In this document: positions 13,855-48,556 of the stretch, piece by piece
Numbering within the stretch: position 1 is the stretch's first letter
How the letters are laid out: every line of letters starts with the position of its first letter
Assembly: GCA_963691815.1 (NCBI GenBank)
Contig: OY829662.1
Span: forward strand, 7,412,960 to 7,476,959
Source: Echiichthys vipera
Lineage: Eukaryota > Chordata > Actinopteri > Perciformes > Trachinidae
Length of the DNA: 64,000 bases
Reading direction: 5' to 3'
Translations under genes and position numbers: made by a program
Notes under the pieces: model-generated
Database searches by the model: none
The model's input: the letters and a program-made list of their open reading frames with translations, nothing else
What the model was told of the DNA's origin: nothing

Positions 13855-14232
13855 CCACTGCCTTGTCTGCTGGCAACCGCTTGGGGCTCCAAGGGCAGTG
13901 GGGGGCCCCCCCGAGGGCTGACAAACTTTAAACAACAGCAATGACAATGTGCAAAGTTTGCACTACAGTAGGAGACCGGACCTCTCTAAGGGGGGCCCAC
14001 CTGACCCCAGCCAAGTTTGTATTGTTCTTCATATTAATATGTTTGAGTTAAAAGTTTTGTACGTTTATATTTATATTTAGAGAATATCTATCTTTACAAA
14101 TGTGTGAGTGTTTACATTTCTCATTTTTTGTTGATGTCACATTATTCATAACATAATGGGTTATGAACGCTGGTTCGAGGGGCCCCCTGTGAATTTTTGC
14201 CCACAGCCCCAACATACTCTAGACTCGCCTCT
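13855..14232. mobile_element. Dispersed element, copy A
   Basis: Contains GGGGGCCCCCCCGAGGGCT, GTAGGAGACCGGACCTC and GAACGCTGGTTCGAGGGGCC and ends TCTAGACTCGCCTCTG. The same blocks in the same order form copy B at 24926-25530. The CGCCTCTG end suggests a non-autonomous DNA transposon, perhaps hAT-like. No transposase is present. Confidence 0.55.
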
Positions 14233-14479
14233 GTCCACCAAAACAACACTGACCCATGAAATAAAGTGACAGCTAACAAAACACTGAAAAACAAAGTTGT
14301 AAAGCAACATTAATGAAGTGCATATTTAGACCACAGTGCTGTCACACATTAACATGTTCAGAGTATGACTAGAGGACAGGACAGTAGCCTCTCTTGTTCC
14401 TGAGGTGGTCTCCCTTTCTGTCTAATAAATAAGCGACGTGTGCCATTTTAAGTGACACCACCTCAGTACTGTAAAAAGC

Positions 14480-14880
14480 CCGGAAACAACTTTTTGGTAC
14501 TCGCAGTAAATTAAACACTGCTTATCATGCTAGCACCGTTGGTTTGCTAGCTACTGTACGCCAACACTATACGACGGATAACTAGCTATTTGATAGCATC
14601 ATAGTAAAGCGACGTTTGCGATAACATCTCTCGAATAACCAGCCAAGACTAATGTGTTTTTCGACATACCGAAAGAAAGAGTACATCCGTAGGGAAACAG
14701 ATAGCAACCATGAATGTAGACGTAAACAAAACTACACTACATGTTGTTCCGTAGGCTACTGCGCAGCCGCAGCCGCTTCTGCTTCCGCTTCTTCTTCTTC
14801 TTCTTCTTCTTCTTCTTCTTCCTGGGCGGATAACAAACTCACGTGTGCAGCGCCATCTACTGTGTTGAAATGTGTAACAC
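14480..14880 (-). promoter_or_regulatory. Candidate rpusd1 promoter and 5' exon region
   Basis: A local rise in CpG and GC (GCGCAGCCGCAGCCGC near 14760) beside a (CTT)n run at about 14789-14821. It is the most promoter-like DNA upstream of rpusd1, whose first coding exon has an acceptor in front of it and so needs an upstream leader exon. The exact leader exon was not resolved. Confidence 0.35.
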
Positions 14881-16230
14881 CAGGGTTATGAGTCCTAGTA
14901 GGGGTTTATTTCAAGTTGCAGGATTTCTGAGTTTATCGTTATCTTTATTTTATTTGACAGGGTCAGTACACTTTAATAAACATTTCTGTAAATGTGCCAG
15001 ATTTACTAAAAAGCAAATACACAAGAAGGGTTGAGAAACACGTACATTAATTAAGATAAAAGCAGCACTTTGTGAGCCTTAAAATAAAATCGACATATAG
15101 AAATAGTCAGTAGTTCATTGATAACTTTTGTGTTTGTTTTGTGTTACATCAGCCAGTGTTACAGAGTTGAAGAGGCCCTGCGTTTTATTCTAGAAATGTG
15201 TTCAGTGATCCAGTAAACCTGCTTCTTGGTAATGACAGCCAGATGGTCCGATTGGAGCCTTTCTCATCGGGAGTTTGTGTGAGTTTCCTCTAGTTTTGTA
15301 GTTCCTTAACTTTTTACTCCTTAAAATGAACCAATGTATACTTGTTCACCCGTGATAACCTTAAATGTTTGTTTAATCTTGGTATCATATACTACAAAAG
15401 CAGATTATTATAATTTCATCTCATCTCCTAAACAGCTTACTTAAATCTATTCTAATGCCCACCATTATGCATTGAACCAGCGTCCATCATCTTGACACAG
15501 GGGATTATGCTTATTGTGTTTGTTTCATCTGTTTCTGCTCTCATAATCCTCACCTCAACCTCACCTCCACACTCTTATCTGGAGGGGTCATCGGTTCTGG
15601 TGACACGCTCCGTCCAGCATTGTGAGTATCATGTGGTGTTAGAGATAATGAACTGCTGTTGTGTTTTCTGTTTTGTTCATGTTTTTTGTGCCACAGTGCC
15701 TAGACCTTATATTATATATATATATATATGCAGCAGCCTGGAGGCTTATTTTTGACCAGTAAATGATGATGACTAGTTTCTGGACCATCAAATAGTATTA
15801 ACCATAAACCATAAATTACAGCACAACAGCTGAATGAAGACAATCCCAAAATCACCACCACCACCTTAAAAACATAGTAATTGATTTAAGGTGCTTGCAA
15901 TGAAAGAAGAACAATGAGATAAAAGGATAAAAAGAAGTCATCACAGGGTGGCAAGTCTATAAAAATGAGTTTTAAGAGGTGATTTACAGAAGATACTGAT
16001 TCAGCAAACTTTATCTCCGCGGACAGGTCGTTCCAAGGCCAAGGCGCTATGACGGAGTAGGCTGTTAGCCACATCCGGTTGTTAGCGACCGGATTTCTCC
16101 GTTAATAGTTCATACACAAAGAAAACCTGTCTCGATGGCTTATTTGATGTGTGCAAGTGTTGAAAAAGGCCATGGGGTGATTTTACGCCAGAATTACTTT
16201 AAAATCCTATCACTTTTCTCTAAAACACTC
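14881..16230. other. Intergenic DNA, nothing recognised
   Basis: AT-rich DNA with a short (TA)n run near 15713-15729. No gene or RNA recognised. Small ORFs at 15492 and 15886 show no family resemblance. Confidence 0.45.
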
Positions 16231-16234
16231 ACTG

Positions 16235-16480
16235 TGTCTCAGGCCTACGTACATCTCTGATTTACTTGCATGCTCCGAAGCATCCAGACCCCTCAGGTCA
16301 CGGTTTATTCAGTGTTCCCAGAATCAGTTTCTAGTTTCTGTTCTCCTCACCCGTGGAACAAAGTTGCTGAATATCTGAGGTCTGCTAAAACTGTTAGAAA
16401 AGGGCTTAAAACTTTATAGTTTACTGCAACTTTCCTTTTAATTCGATACACAACTTATTTGATATTTTAATCTGTATGTA
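16235..16480 (+). mobile_element. LINE reverse-transcriptase C-terminal remnant
   Basis: Decayed plus-strand frames read like the end of an L2/Rex-type ORF: CTGATTTACTTGCATGCTC, CAGACCCCTCAGGTCACG and CCTCACCCGTGGAACAAAG correspond to the usual 'SRPLRSR...WN.LP' region, followed by a GGGCTTAAAACTTT segment. It is broken by stops and a frameshift. Confidence 0.5.
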
Positions 16481-17900
16481 TAAGTTAGCTTGTTCTCTCT
16501 TTTTTGTTTTTATTGTCTCTTAACATCTCATGTTTAAATTCAGTGTCTTTGTTCATCACTTTAACCCCCTGAGAATCCTAAAGTTTTCTTCTCCAGCGCG
16601 GCCAAATGTTTTCATCCATCTTACTTTCATCAGGTTGTAACCCCTGAGCCATTTTTTTCAAAAGTACCAAAAGATATGAATAACTCAGATAGTATTACGT
16701 AAAATGTCGAATAATGCATAGGACAACTTCATTGACAGTTGTAGAAATGACAAAATGACCCCAGCGCTCACATCGTTTTTCATTTCTACATCTGTGAAGT
16801 TGTACTACGCAGCTACAAACAACACAAAAATGATAACCCACTGGCTATTTTGAGTTATAAATGGTCATTTTTTATTGATTCAAAAACTACAATAAAAAAT
16901 TGTTCCAGAACACTTACCACTTCTCTACGCAAATTCAATCACGCTATGACCTCCTGGCTCATAGCTAACAAATGATTTGCGAAGTGATGATTGTTTGGAA
17001 CAAACTGTGCCTGAAACACGCTGGTTCAAATAAGGTGCGGACTGATTAATCCCTAAACACAGCCAGGTACGAATGTGTTTTCAGCTAAGAAGATCAAGAA
17101 TTCTAATATAATTGGAATTTCATAACCAAATCTGCTTTCCCTCTGTGTGTGTGTGTGTGTATGTGTGTGTGTGTAAAGGAGACAGATGTTACCACAGAAT
17201 ATCATTCAAACGTTGGGTCGTGTCCCTATTGTTGGGTTTCTGTTTATTGTTATGTAACATTTCAGAGCAAATCACATCAGAGAGCTGAGTGGCAGATTGG
17301 CGTGTTTACCTGGGCATGCACTATGACAAGAAAGCAGAGAGGGATGCACCTGGCACTAAATCACAGACGTTTCAGTCAGACAACAGAGAAGACCAGGAGG
17401 AGAGAGGCTTAGCTGACACACAATAAAGACATTCTTGATGATCTCTTGCAACAAAAAGGATCTATTATTTTTCCTTGGTCCAAAACTGGATGTTCTTTTG
17501 TTTTGATGGATGTAATATTTCTTTGGATTCAGCATGTAGTTGACTCCATGTTGTCCAAGGTGATTTTCCCCATCTTGGATTTATCCTTCATGCTCTTTGG
17601 ATCTTTTGAGGAGTTTAAAAGCTTGGTGCTGGAGTCCCATAAACTTGCATTCAACTCCAGCTCAGGTCTTTTCTCAAACTGGTGTGGCCTGTTGCCTCCA
17701 AAGGTGTGAGTATTTGTGATGTCTGGTTACAGAGTTTTCCCCCAGTTTAATGAGAAAAACCCACACTAAGTTGATCGTTAAAAGTGTGACATTACAAACT
17801 GTGGACAAGCTCTTCAGGCCCCTGCCTTTATTTTTGTGTTTTCTTACTTTTCTGAGACATTTCTCCTTGGCAACACTAATAGTGTGATCAGTCTGCACAC
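16481..17900. other. Intergenic DNA upstream of the small membrane-protein ORF
   Basis: Contains a short TG tract (17143-17174) and ORFs at 17149-17412 and 17446-17709 without recognisable family. A leader exon of the 17902-18120 gene could lie here, but I could not identify one. Confidence 0.35.
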
Positions 17901-17901
17901 T

Positions 17902-18120
17902 ATGGAGAACAAGTCATTTCTGCAGGCTCGCTGTGATGAGCCTATAATGACATCGGACTGGGGCCTCCCTCTGCTCCTGGCGCTGCTGATGCTGGCGCTG
18001 CTCTATACCTTTCTCTATCTGCCAGCCACCGCCCAGCGAGCCCTGCTGGAGCAGGCGCTCCGGAGCAACAACACGACAACTGCAGTGACCACACCCGGCA
18101 AGGAGTCAGGTGATGAGTAG
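17902..18120 (+). CDS. Possible small single-pass membrane protein, unrecognised
   Basis: I do not recognise this gene. From the ATG at 17902 it encodes 72 residues; from the better-placed second ATG at 17947 (MTSDWGLPLL) it encodes 57. An acceptor-like TTTCTGCAG ends at 17925, so the true exon may begin at 17926 with the second ATG as start. One strong hydrophobic helix (LPLLLALLMLALLYTFLYLP) is followed by a polar, Thr-rich tail with two NN/NT sites ending GKESGDE. Codons are markedly G/C-ending (CTG, CTC, GCC, GCG) inside AT-rich surroundings, which favours real coding. The overall shape is that of SMIM-type microproteins, but no specific match is claimed. It is the only plus-strand gene candidate in the window. 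Confidence 0.5.
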   Translation: MENKSFLQARCDEPIMTSDWGLPLLLALLMLALLYTFLYLPATAQRALLEQALRSNNTTTAVTTPGKESGDE

Positions 18121-19900
18121 GAGACAGACAAATGGAAACAATGACCGAGAGCTTTATCCAAGGACACATGTGACAGCAGAGCGGGGACAGTGATAGTGAC
18201 ATTGACAGTTGACGCTGCCCTTGAGTTGTCTAGACTCTGCGGATTACGCTGCTCTCAAGTATGGTTTTTACGGTCCTTTAGGACAAAATGACAATATGAA
18301 GCAGAATGATTGAATTGTTTTTTAAAACTAACTGATTCAGAGGGCATTATATTAGAGCATATTTGAACTACTCTCCATGAACTACTGTACAAGTGACCGA
18401 ATGGCATCAAAGGAAAAACCTATGGGGGCTTAAAAAGTGTCGGACATCAAGACACTTTTTGACAAACCACCTCTATATTTTGTCAGTGGTGTTTATGGCC
18501 ACTAAAGGTTGAGAGGGATTAAAAATGACTTGATACCCCTTTAAGGAGGTGCCAATCCACCTCCTGTCTCGTTGTCTATGCTATTTCATAGATAAAAACA
18601 AAACTGGAGCGCAAATAATATACCCAGCAAAAATCTGACATCGCGACATTTATTTGCATTTCTGCGGAGTTAGACTACAAAATTTATACTGCTATAAAAT
18701 CTTCAAAGTAAATAAGGTGGGCTGATAAGACGAAACAAAAAAACAGCCACCTGACTCTTATAACAAAATGCAGCCTACCAGCACCTCTAAAGATCACCAA
18801 CTACATGATTGTATCTGCAATCTGTAATCATTAAGACAGAGTCACATGATTTTTTTCACGGTAATATCACTGCATGTTAATACAAGCTGAATGTTTCCTC
18901 TTTTAAAGAGGAGCATATTGATCTGCACACTGGTTTAATGGTATCCTCATGAGTTCAGCTTCCTGTCTTTCAAAAACTACATGACTTGTGTTTTTCCGCT
19001 ATGGTGACTGATGTGGACATTTGACATCTAAGTCGATCTATTTGCAATCACCTAAAATGTTTGAACTTTAAACAAACTACCTTATCGTTAGTTGTGTTAG
19101 TTACTTTCCACTACTGGTCATTTGATCCATTGTTGATATGAAAATGTTGCAACTTTAAAGTGAAAGAAAGATCAAAACTCTGACTGGCAATTAGAACATT
19201 TCAGATCTTGTACATATTATTGCCCATGAGCATGTTGAGAAAAAGCTCCCATCTTGCATCTTTCATTGCATGGCAACAAGAGCCACATGAAGATTACCAT
19301 TGAACTGTTGCACGTAAGACACAGAACACACTACATTTTCGACCACAGCTCAATTTATCAGAAAATAAACATATGATGCTCACTACATGATTCAGTATTT
19401 TTGGGAGCCAAGGTACTGTGTCTATTTTTCTCTCTCTTCTAATTTCCATTACCCCAGCAGCCGAACCTAATGTGATTCCTGTAATTCAGTTGTTTGTATA
19501 TGTCCTGCTCTTCCCAAAAGACATTCAATTTGCACTGGAAAGGGAAAACCAGTTGGCAGACAAAAGCAGTGAGCCCCTCCTGGTGGTACGATGATGTCTG
19601 TTTAATTTGAACTTTACCTGGCTGCTCCTGATCTCTGCAGACCCCTAAAGCAGGCTCATAATTGAAAGGTTGTGTCATGGATGTACCTCTTCTGCAACAA
19701 AACAGGTATTGTGATCCCTATTCATTGTTTCCCTAAGGTTACGTCACATCTAGTTTGTCTTTTTTTTTAATGCAGAAGTAAAATCTCCTTCAAAAAATGA
19801 CTCCAGGTGTCACTGTAGTGTATAGTTGTGCTTTTGAAAATCTAGTCCACATAATTTTCCTGCACACTGATTCAGTCTCTAACCTGCAAGTTTCTCGGGA
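18121..19900. other. Intergenic DNA with dispersed-repeat pieces
   Basis: A segment around 18715-18800 (GCTGATAAGACG, CTACCAGCACCTCTAAAGATC) resembles a teleost dispersed repeat whose CCAGCACCTCTAAG block recurs at about 50063-50077. No gene is seen. The ORF at 19439-19678 on the minus strand has no family resemblance. Confidence 0.4.
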
Positions 19901-19904
19901 TAAA

Positions 19905-20400
19905 TAATTATACAAAGGGGTTTAATCAACACCTGTAGGAGAACTAGACCCATATCCAGAGAAATGTGTGTACAACGTTGCAACTATAACAACAACAGAT
20001 ATTGGAGCAATCGTTCAACTGAACTACATCTTCAAAACCTTGTACCCTTGACTGGTTTTAAAGATCTGTAGAAAACTCTGGAGTCCCGGCTTTCTGCATG
20101 CACATGTTTTAAATAAGTAGATTTTTATTTGGCTAATTATTTGTTTTCTGATTTTTATACTCTCACTGTATTGCTGCTGTCTTGAACAGGTCCTCCTTGG
20201 AAAAGAGATCAGTGATCTAACCTGGTTAAATAAAGGCTAAATTTAAAAAAAAGAGTTCCTCTAAAGAAATTATGATTATACAAAGGGGTTTAATCGACAC
20301 CTGTAGGAGAATCGGATCCTCCAGAGAAACGTGTACAACATTGCAACTGTAACAACAAGAACCCCATTTCTACGTCTGCAGATATTGGAGACGACTGCTC
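19905..20400. repeat. Direct duplication flanking a LINE tail
   Basis: The block ATACAAAGGGGTTTAATC, CACCTGTAGGAGAA, ATCCAGAGAAA, GTACAAC, TTGCAACT, AACAACA, AGATATTGGAG occurs at about 19909-20010 and again, diverged, at 20276-20395. The spacer holds a LINE-type 3' tail. The two copies differ at many positions, so the duplication is old. Confidence 0.75.
20150..20255 (+). mobile_element. LINE 3' tail between the duplicated blocks
   Basis: CTTGGAAAAGAGATCAGTGA then TAACCTGGTTAAATAAAGGC followed by A-rich DNA is the typical 3' end of a fish L2/Rex-type LINE. Only the tail is present. Confidence 0.6.
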
Positions 20401-23400
20401 GTAGAGGAGAGGAAACCTGCAGATGGTGCTTCACTTTTTTTTGGTGGTGTCATCAGGTGATCTTTGACAGAGGAGGCAATAGTTTCAATTGCTAGCTCCC
20501 CTAACTGCACTCCTAATGGCATCTGCTAGTTTCCACCACGCCGCAGTGTCAACTACGTGAAAATCGATCAAACTGTGAAACAATTGTGAAATATGAGTCA
20601 AGATTCTGTGACTGTATTGCTTATTTCTTGCAGAAAGTGTTTTCAGAAACATGTTTTAGTTAAATGTTTAGCTTTAAAATGAGTTTGTGACGTTTTTGAC
20701 ATTCTCATTCTCATCAGTACACTAAAATATGTTTCACTTTATGCAAGAAGGCAATACAGTCACAAAACCTCGATTCATGTTTGAGAGGCGCTGCCTAGTT
20801 GGACAGCAGTCACTGACGCGGTGTCAGAGATGCTCTGTGGTTTTTGTTCGGACGCGGTGGAATCTTATGGCCTTTTTTTGTAATGGAAACACATTAGAGA
20901 TGCTGTGTGCGGATTACCTTCAGAGAGAGCCGGGCCATATTTTTCACCCCCTTTCCTCTCTATATGTCTCCTGGCTCTATAGCTACGTGATTAACTCACA
21001 AACATGAGCGTGGTATTAATGTTCGCATCAAGAAAGTGAATGAGCACTACCAATGTTTTATGTACATGCAATACAAATATTTCAAAAGAGACCTCCTAAA
21101 CGGTTGTTGCCTTTATTAAAAGATACAGGATACTAGATCTGACACCAATATTTGAGGATGCAGCAGTTGTTCGTTACAGGCTGGGGCATTAAACACAGAT
21201 AAATGTTTCCAGCTATCTGTGCCTTTAAAAATATCCCTGTAAATACTGTATCTGCAGTACATGGCAACCATTGACATCTGGATATTGCGTTCTTTTTTTT
21301 TGATCACATTAAATCTTTACAGTAAAGTTGTAAAAAAAGGAAGAGAGAATCTTGCTAAACCATGCAACACCCAACAAGCCAACATTTACAGTTAGTCTTA
21401 GTTCACAACGATTTCAAATGGTATTTCAATGTTCAATATGTTCAGCAACAATGACAATATCATATCCATAACACAATAGTAGTTCTTCTTTTTTTTTAAG
21501 AGGGGAATTAGTTCACCCCTTGATATACTTCTCAGACAGCACTCCATCTTTCAGCTACCATCTTAACGAATGTTCAAAGCAGACTTTTATTCACATCCTG
21601 TGTCCTTTGTCTATGAGAGAGGTTTAGAAAGGGCACATGTTGTTCATTTTTACTGAGTGAATGTGTCCACTCCCAAAGGACATACATGCATCTCTTTCTA
21701 CAATATGCGCAGTTCAGCTACAGTCTCTAATTGATCAGCTTTTTCAAAAACGCTCCACAAAGACTCAAGAAAAGCAAACTGCAATGTTAAAATACAGCAT
21801 GTCTAAGTTTGAGAAAACACGAGTTAACAATGCATATTGTGCGCTTTGTAAGAAGAGGTGAGTCTTCTTTTCATCCCAGTTATTAAATGATTATTTGGAT
21901 AATTAGAGGCTAATCTTATTAAAGGATTATATAGCATTGCCTTACTTCCTTTAGTATGTGAGTGTATTTGCTTTGTTTGCTACAATTAAAGGGCAGAATC
22001 ATGAAAACACAGAATTTAGGAGAAAGAGAAAACAAAAAGCCTTCTAAACAATGATTAATATTATTTCAAAGTAAGTACTGTTGATGAACCTCTTCCTTTA
22101 ATCAATCAACAGGCCAGTCGATCAGTACTGACATGACATGACATGGGATGAAAATATATGCTTTAACTGACGAAAAAGAAACTACATGAGCTAACCGACC
22201 TCTAGAGTTACGTTTTTAACTGCTGAAAATGTGAAGAAAGACCCAATGAAAAGAAAGCAAATAAAATATCAATGCAACTTCAACTGCATTTTCTTTTCCT
22301 ATCCTTATAGATTCTAGAGCCCTATTCGGACAGGATTGGGACGTGGCGTAAGGTCATTTTTAGTTCCGTCCGAATGCGCCATGTCACTAATTATTCCAGA
22401 GAATGTCATTTTCACCTTCTGCAAATAGGTCCGGAAAAAATACCTCAGGTAATACAAATCCTGTCCGAATATGACCCTCTGTAGAAAGCATGTAGATTAC
22501 CCGTCAATACGTAGTTTCTGCATTGTTTTGAGCATTGAGGCGCTTGAAGAAGCACTCTGCGTAAATTGAGTAACCCTATACTAAACTATTTTACCCCATG
22601 TCCCCACGTAAAACTAATCCCATCCGAACAGGAAAGACGAAACAAAGATGACTGAATTTTGTCACTCCTATTATCATTCATTGTTGTACCTCCATTCGGG
22701 GATAATCATGCTCTCAGTTTTGGAACGACGGTTCTCATAATGCTGTGGGGGATGTCATAAGGAAGCATTGGATTTAATGATGTATGGGGTTGGCTACAAC
22801 TTCAGCTCTATTGATTTGCCTGTATTGTGTATTTTGGAAGATCATCACTGTCAAAATGATGCAGAATTAGCTCTTTCTATCCATGGCTGTACAGACAAAT
22901 ATCACTGGATGACTTTGTTACTGAAGAAAACTTAAAAACGCAGTAAGTTCTGGATTTACAGTATATGGAGCATTTTTCCCAATAATTTCTAAGTAGACCT
23001 ATGTACGTTTTTTTCCCAATCAAGATAATGATATCCTCGGGAGAGTTATGACTAAGAGAAAATGTACATATTCTGACACCAATTGGGGCAAGCAGTCGCT
23101 ACAAACATGGTCCACGCAAGGACACCAACGCAAATGACAACGCACAAAAACGCGACCCTGGTGAGCGGAGTGTGCAACGGTGGGGGTAACAAACATCTGT
23201 CCTCGAGGGGGCGATATGGAGCTAACCAGAGTGTTTGCATAACCACGGAAGTAAACAAACATGGCGTCCGTGGAGGAAGTGTCATTAATCAATATGCCAA
23301 TGCATCCAAACATGTTGAGCTGGAGCTGCGCTGTGGTTGTTTTGAGCAAAGTCAAACAGAAGGGGTCTGTTTTATCTTGTTGTTTCATGCTATAGTGCTC

Positions 23401-24061
23401 CTATAGCTGCAGTGCTTGGACCGCAGCTCGTGTTTACATTGCATTACGCGTTTTAAGTGACAGATCCATTTTGCGTAGCTTGAAGCGTCTGCATTTGCCT
23501 GCTCGTGTGTACCATGTTTGTGCCCTAAGGGTTTTAAGGCCACCATGAGCTTCATGTCACACAGCATCCCTGGCTCATGTTGCTCTTCTCTGTGTCCCCC
23601 TATGCCTCACATGCACTCTGTATTTACATATTTCATCTTGTCTCTTTCGGGACGTCTGTTTGACGGATAATGAAAGTTTGTAATTATGCAATGTGTATAT
23701 TGTATTTCCCTTTTTACCACAAACAAACTTCCTTTAATCAGGAGGCAGGGTGGGAGAAATAAAATTGAAAGAAAAGAAAACGCGAGACCTTTCATTCCAA
23801 AAGCCTTGTCATGTGGAAAACAAAGAATCCGGAAGAATAATATAAATGCTGTGACAGAAGGTAGAGAGAGGTGGGGATTCTTTTCTCTTAAAGTCCTCAG
23901 GACACCAGCGTTAAACAGACAAGAAAGAAGAGGAGGAAAAGGAGCCCATTCCAAAGCTGCTCTCACAGGACGAGGTGGAAGAGGATGAAAGGGGAAGAAA
24001 AAACAGAGGTGAAGAATAGGAGTGAAAGAAGGGAAGATCAGCCTCATCTCTCTCTCCTCCT
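20401..24061. other. Intergenic DNA and arhgdig 3' UTR
   Basis: No gene recognised. The right end (about 23730-24061) should be arhgdig 3' UTR on the minus strand: an ATTAAA hexamer (TTTAAT on plus, near 23733) is a candidate poly(A) signal. The ORFs at 23083, 23607 and 23686 lie on opposite strands of one purine/pyrimidine-skewed stretch and resemble no protein family. Confidence 0.4.
22308..22640. mobile_element. Probable MITE with CCTATTCGGACAGG end
   Basis: The left end CCTATTCGGACAGGATTGGG is partly complementary to the right end ACTAATCCCATCCGAACAGG. Internal copies of the motif (AAATCCTGTCCGAATATG) are also present. No coding capacity. Confidence 0.5.
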
Positions 24062-46859
<22,798 letters not shown>

Positions 46860-47400
46860 GGTGCCTCTCCGCGGGGCTGCACTCTGTGCGACAGCAGGCG
46901 GAAGAAAAACCAGAAAACCGGGGAAACCTCCACAGGTAGCAAACAAAGTAGCGGAGCAGGGGCGGATTAGAGAGGAGACCATCCACAAAAGTCTTGAATT
47001 GAGGAAAGACAAGGGAGGGGTCAGATGAGCATCTCCTCCTTGGAGGAAATTTGTAAAAATAAAAATGTAGTTGGAGGGATTAAGGGGGAAGAGGGAAAGG
47101 GCTAAGCCTGACAGAGACAGAGGCAGAGAGGCAGGGAGGGTATCCTTGGGTGTGGGTGTGGATGTGATGGGGATGTGTGTGAGCAAGAGAGAGAGAGAGA
47201 GAGAGGATGGAGGGAGGGTGAGGGAGAAGCAGCAGACACAGGAAGCAGCCGGCTTTCTACACCCTTAACTCAAAAAAGAGAGAGAAATCTAGAAGATAAC
47301 AATCATCAGCTGTTTTCTTTTTTGCGTGCAGCAGCGAGGATGCTGGGAGCTAACGGGGTGACGGGCAAGGCAGGCACTGGTGTAGCCGGCAGAGCTGTCT
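46860..47400 (-). promoter_or_regulatory. arhgdig 5' leader and upstream region
   Basis: Immediately upstream of the start the leader reads CGCGGAGAGGCACC, with CpGs. Further upstream lies a (GA)n run at about 47186-47203 and mixed AG-rich DNA. No TATA box was identified. The transcription start cannot be fixed; this is inferred from position only. Confidence 0.35.
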
Positions 47401-47407
47401 GCAGCAG

Positions 47408-47409
<2 letters not shown>

Positions 47410-47467
<58 letters not shown>

Positions 47468-47469
47468 TG
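47410..47469. repeat. TG microsatellite upstream of arhgdig
   Basis: 60 bases of TG with one TATG interruption near 47460, about 550 bases upstream of the arhgdig start. Confidence 0.96.
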
Positions 47470-47514
47470 AGTGCTACTCAGACGCTGGCTATCGATTCGC
47501 AGACGAGCAGCGAA

Positions 47515-47980
47515 CCCCTCCTCCTCCCCCCGCCCCCTGCATCCCTCCCTCCCTCCTCGTATCATCAGCCCAGAGACTGCAATGAGCTCATCCTTTACCC
47601 CCCCCCCCCTCCTCCCTCTTTTTCTCTCTTCACTCTCCCTCGCCTCCCCTCCTCATTCCCTCTCACGCACCCCCTTCAACTCTTTCATGCTTTCCTCTTC
47701 ATTTTTCATTACTTATACAAATTCTCATGTGGTGTCTACTCTCTCACTCCACCTATTCATCACTGTGTCTCCAGTCTCTGTCTGTGTCTCTATTTATCTT
47801 ACCCCCCCCACCACCACCCCTTCATCTTCTTCTTTATCTCCCTCTGTCTTTTAGTGACCACACCCTGTCAGCAGTACGCTTCAATCATGACTCCTACATT
47901 CATCTTTTTCTCCTCTTTTTCCCCTCCTCTCTTCCTCAGTTTTTTTGCGTTCTCCTCCTAGGTTGTGTGCTGTAGAATAT
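47515..47980. repeat. Pyrimidine-rich low-complexity tract
   Basis: C/T-rich DNA on the plus strand with C-runs at about 47600-47609 and 47802-47809. The Pro/Ser-rich ORFs it produces (47413-47961, 47471-47854) are composition artefacts. Confidence 0.7.
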
Positions 47981-48020
47981 AAAGGGGTTGCTTCTCCCAC
48001 TTGACAATCAGACACACTCC

Positions 48021-48175
<155 letters not shown>

Positions 48176-48344
48176 TGTTAATCTGTCATTCACAGGGTGT
48201 GCGGCTGTCATGTAGCACGTTATGTGAGACAACTTCTCTCTGTCTCTGTCCCTCACTCTCTCAGACTCCAGAAAGCCTTAGTATGATGTTATTTCACAGC
48301 CACACACATACATTGATTTTCAATATTACAGAATTATGCACATG

Positions 48345-48556
48345 TTAGGTTAATTGATGACTCTAAATTGCCCGTAGGTGTGAATGTGAATGTGAATGGT
48401 TGTCTGTCTCTGTTCGTCTCTATGTGCCCTGTGATAGACTGGCGTCCTGTCCAGGGTGTACCCCGCCACACGCGCAATGTCAGCTGGGATCGGCTCCAGC
48501 CCCCCCGCAACCCCGATAGGAACAAGTGGTTGAAGATGGATGGATGGATGGATGTA
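48345..48556 (+). mobile_element. L2-like LINE 3' tail, copy 3
   Basis: GACTCTAAATTGCCCGTAGG, GACTGGCGTCCTGTCCAGGG, GTCAGCTGGGATCGGCTCCA and a (GGAT)n end at about 48538-48552. Same family and orientation as 25541-25735. 5'-truncated. Confidence 0.8.

Noticed and set aside
14652..14891. ORF with a poly-Ser run
   Set aside because: The Ser run comes from the (CTT)n tract and the rest has no family resemblance.
47413..47961. 182-codon Pro/Ser/Leu-rich ORF
   Set aside because: Derived from a TG tract and a C/T-rich low-complexity region; no domain.
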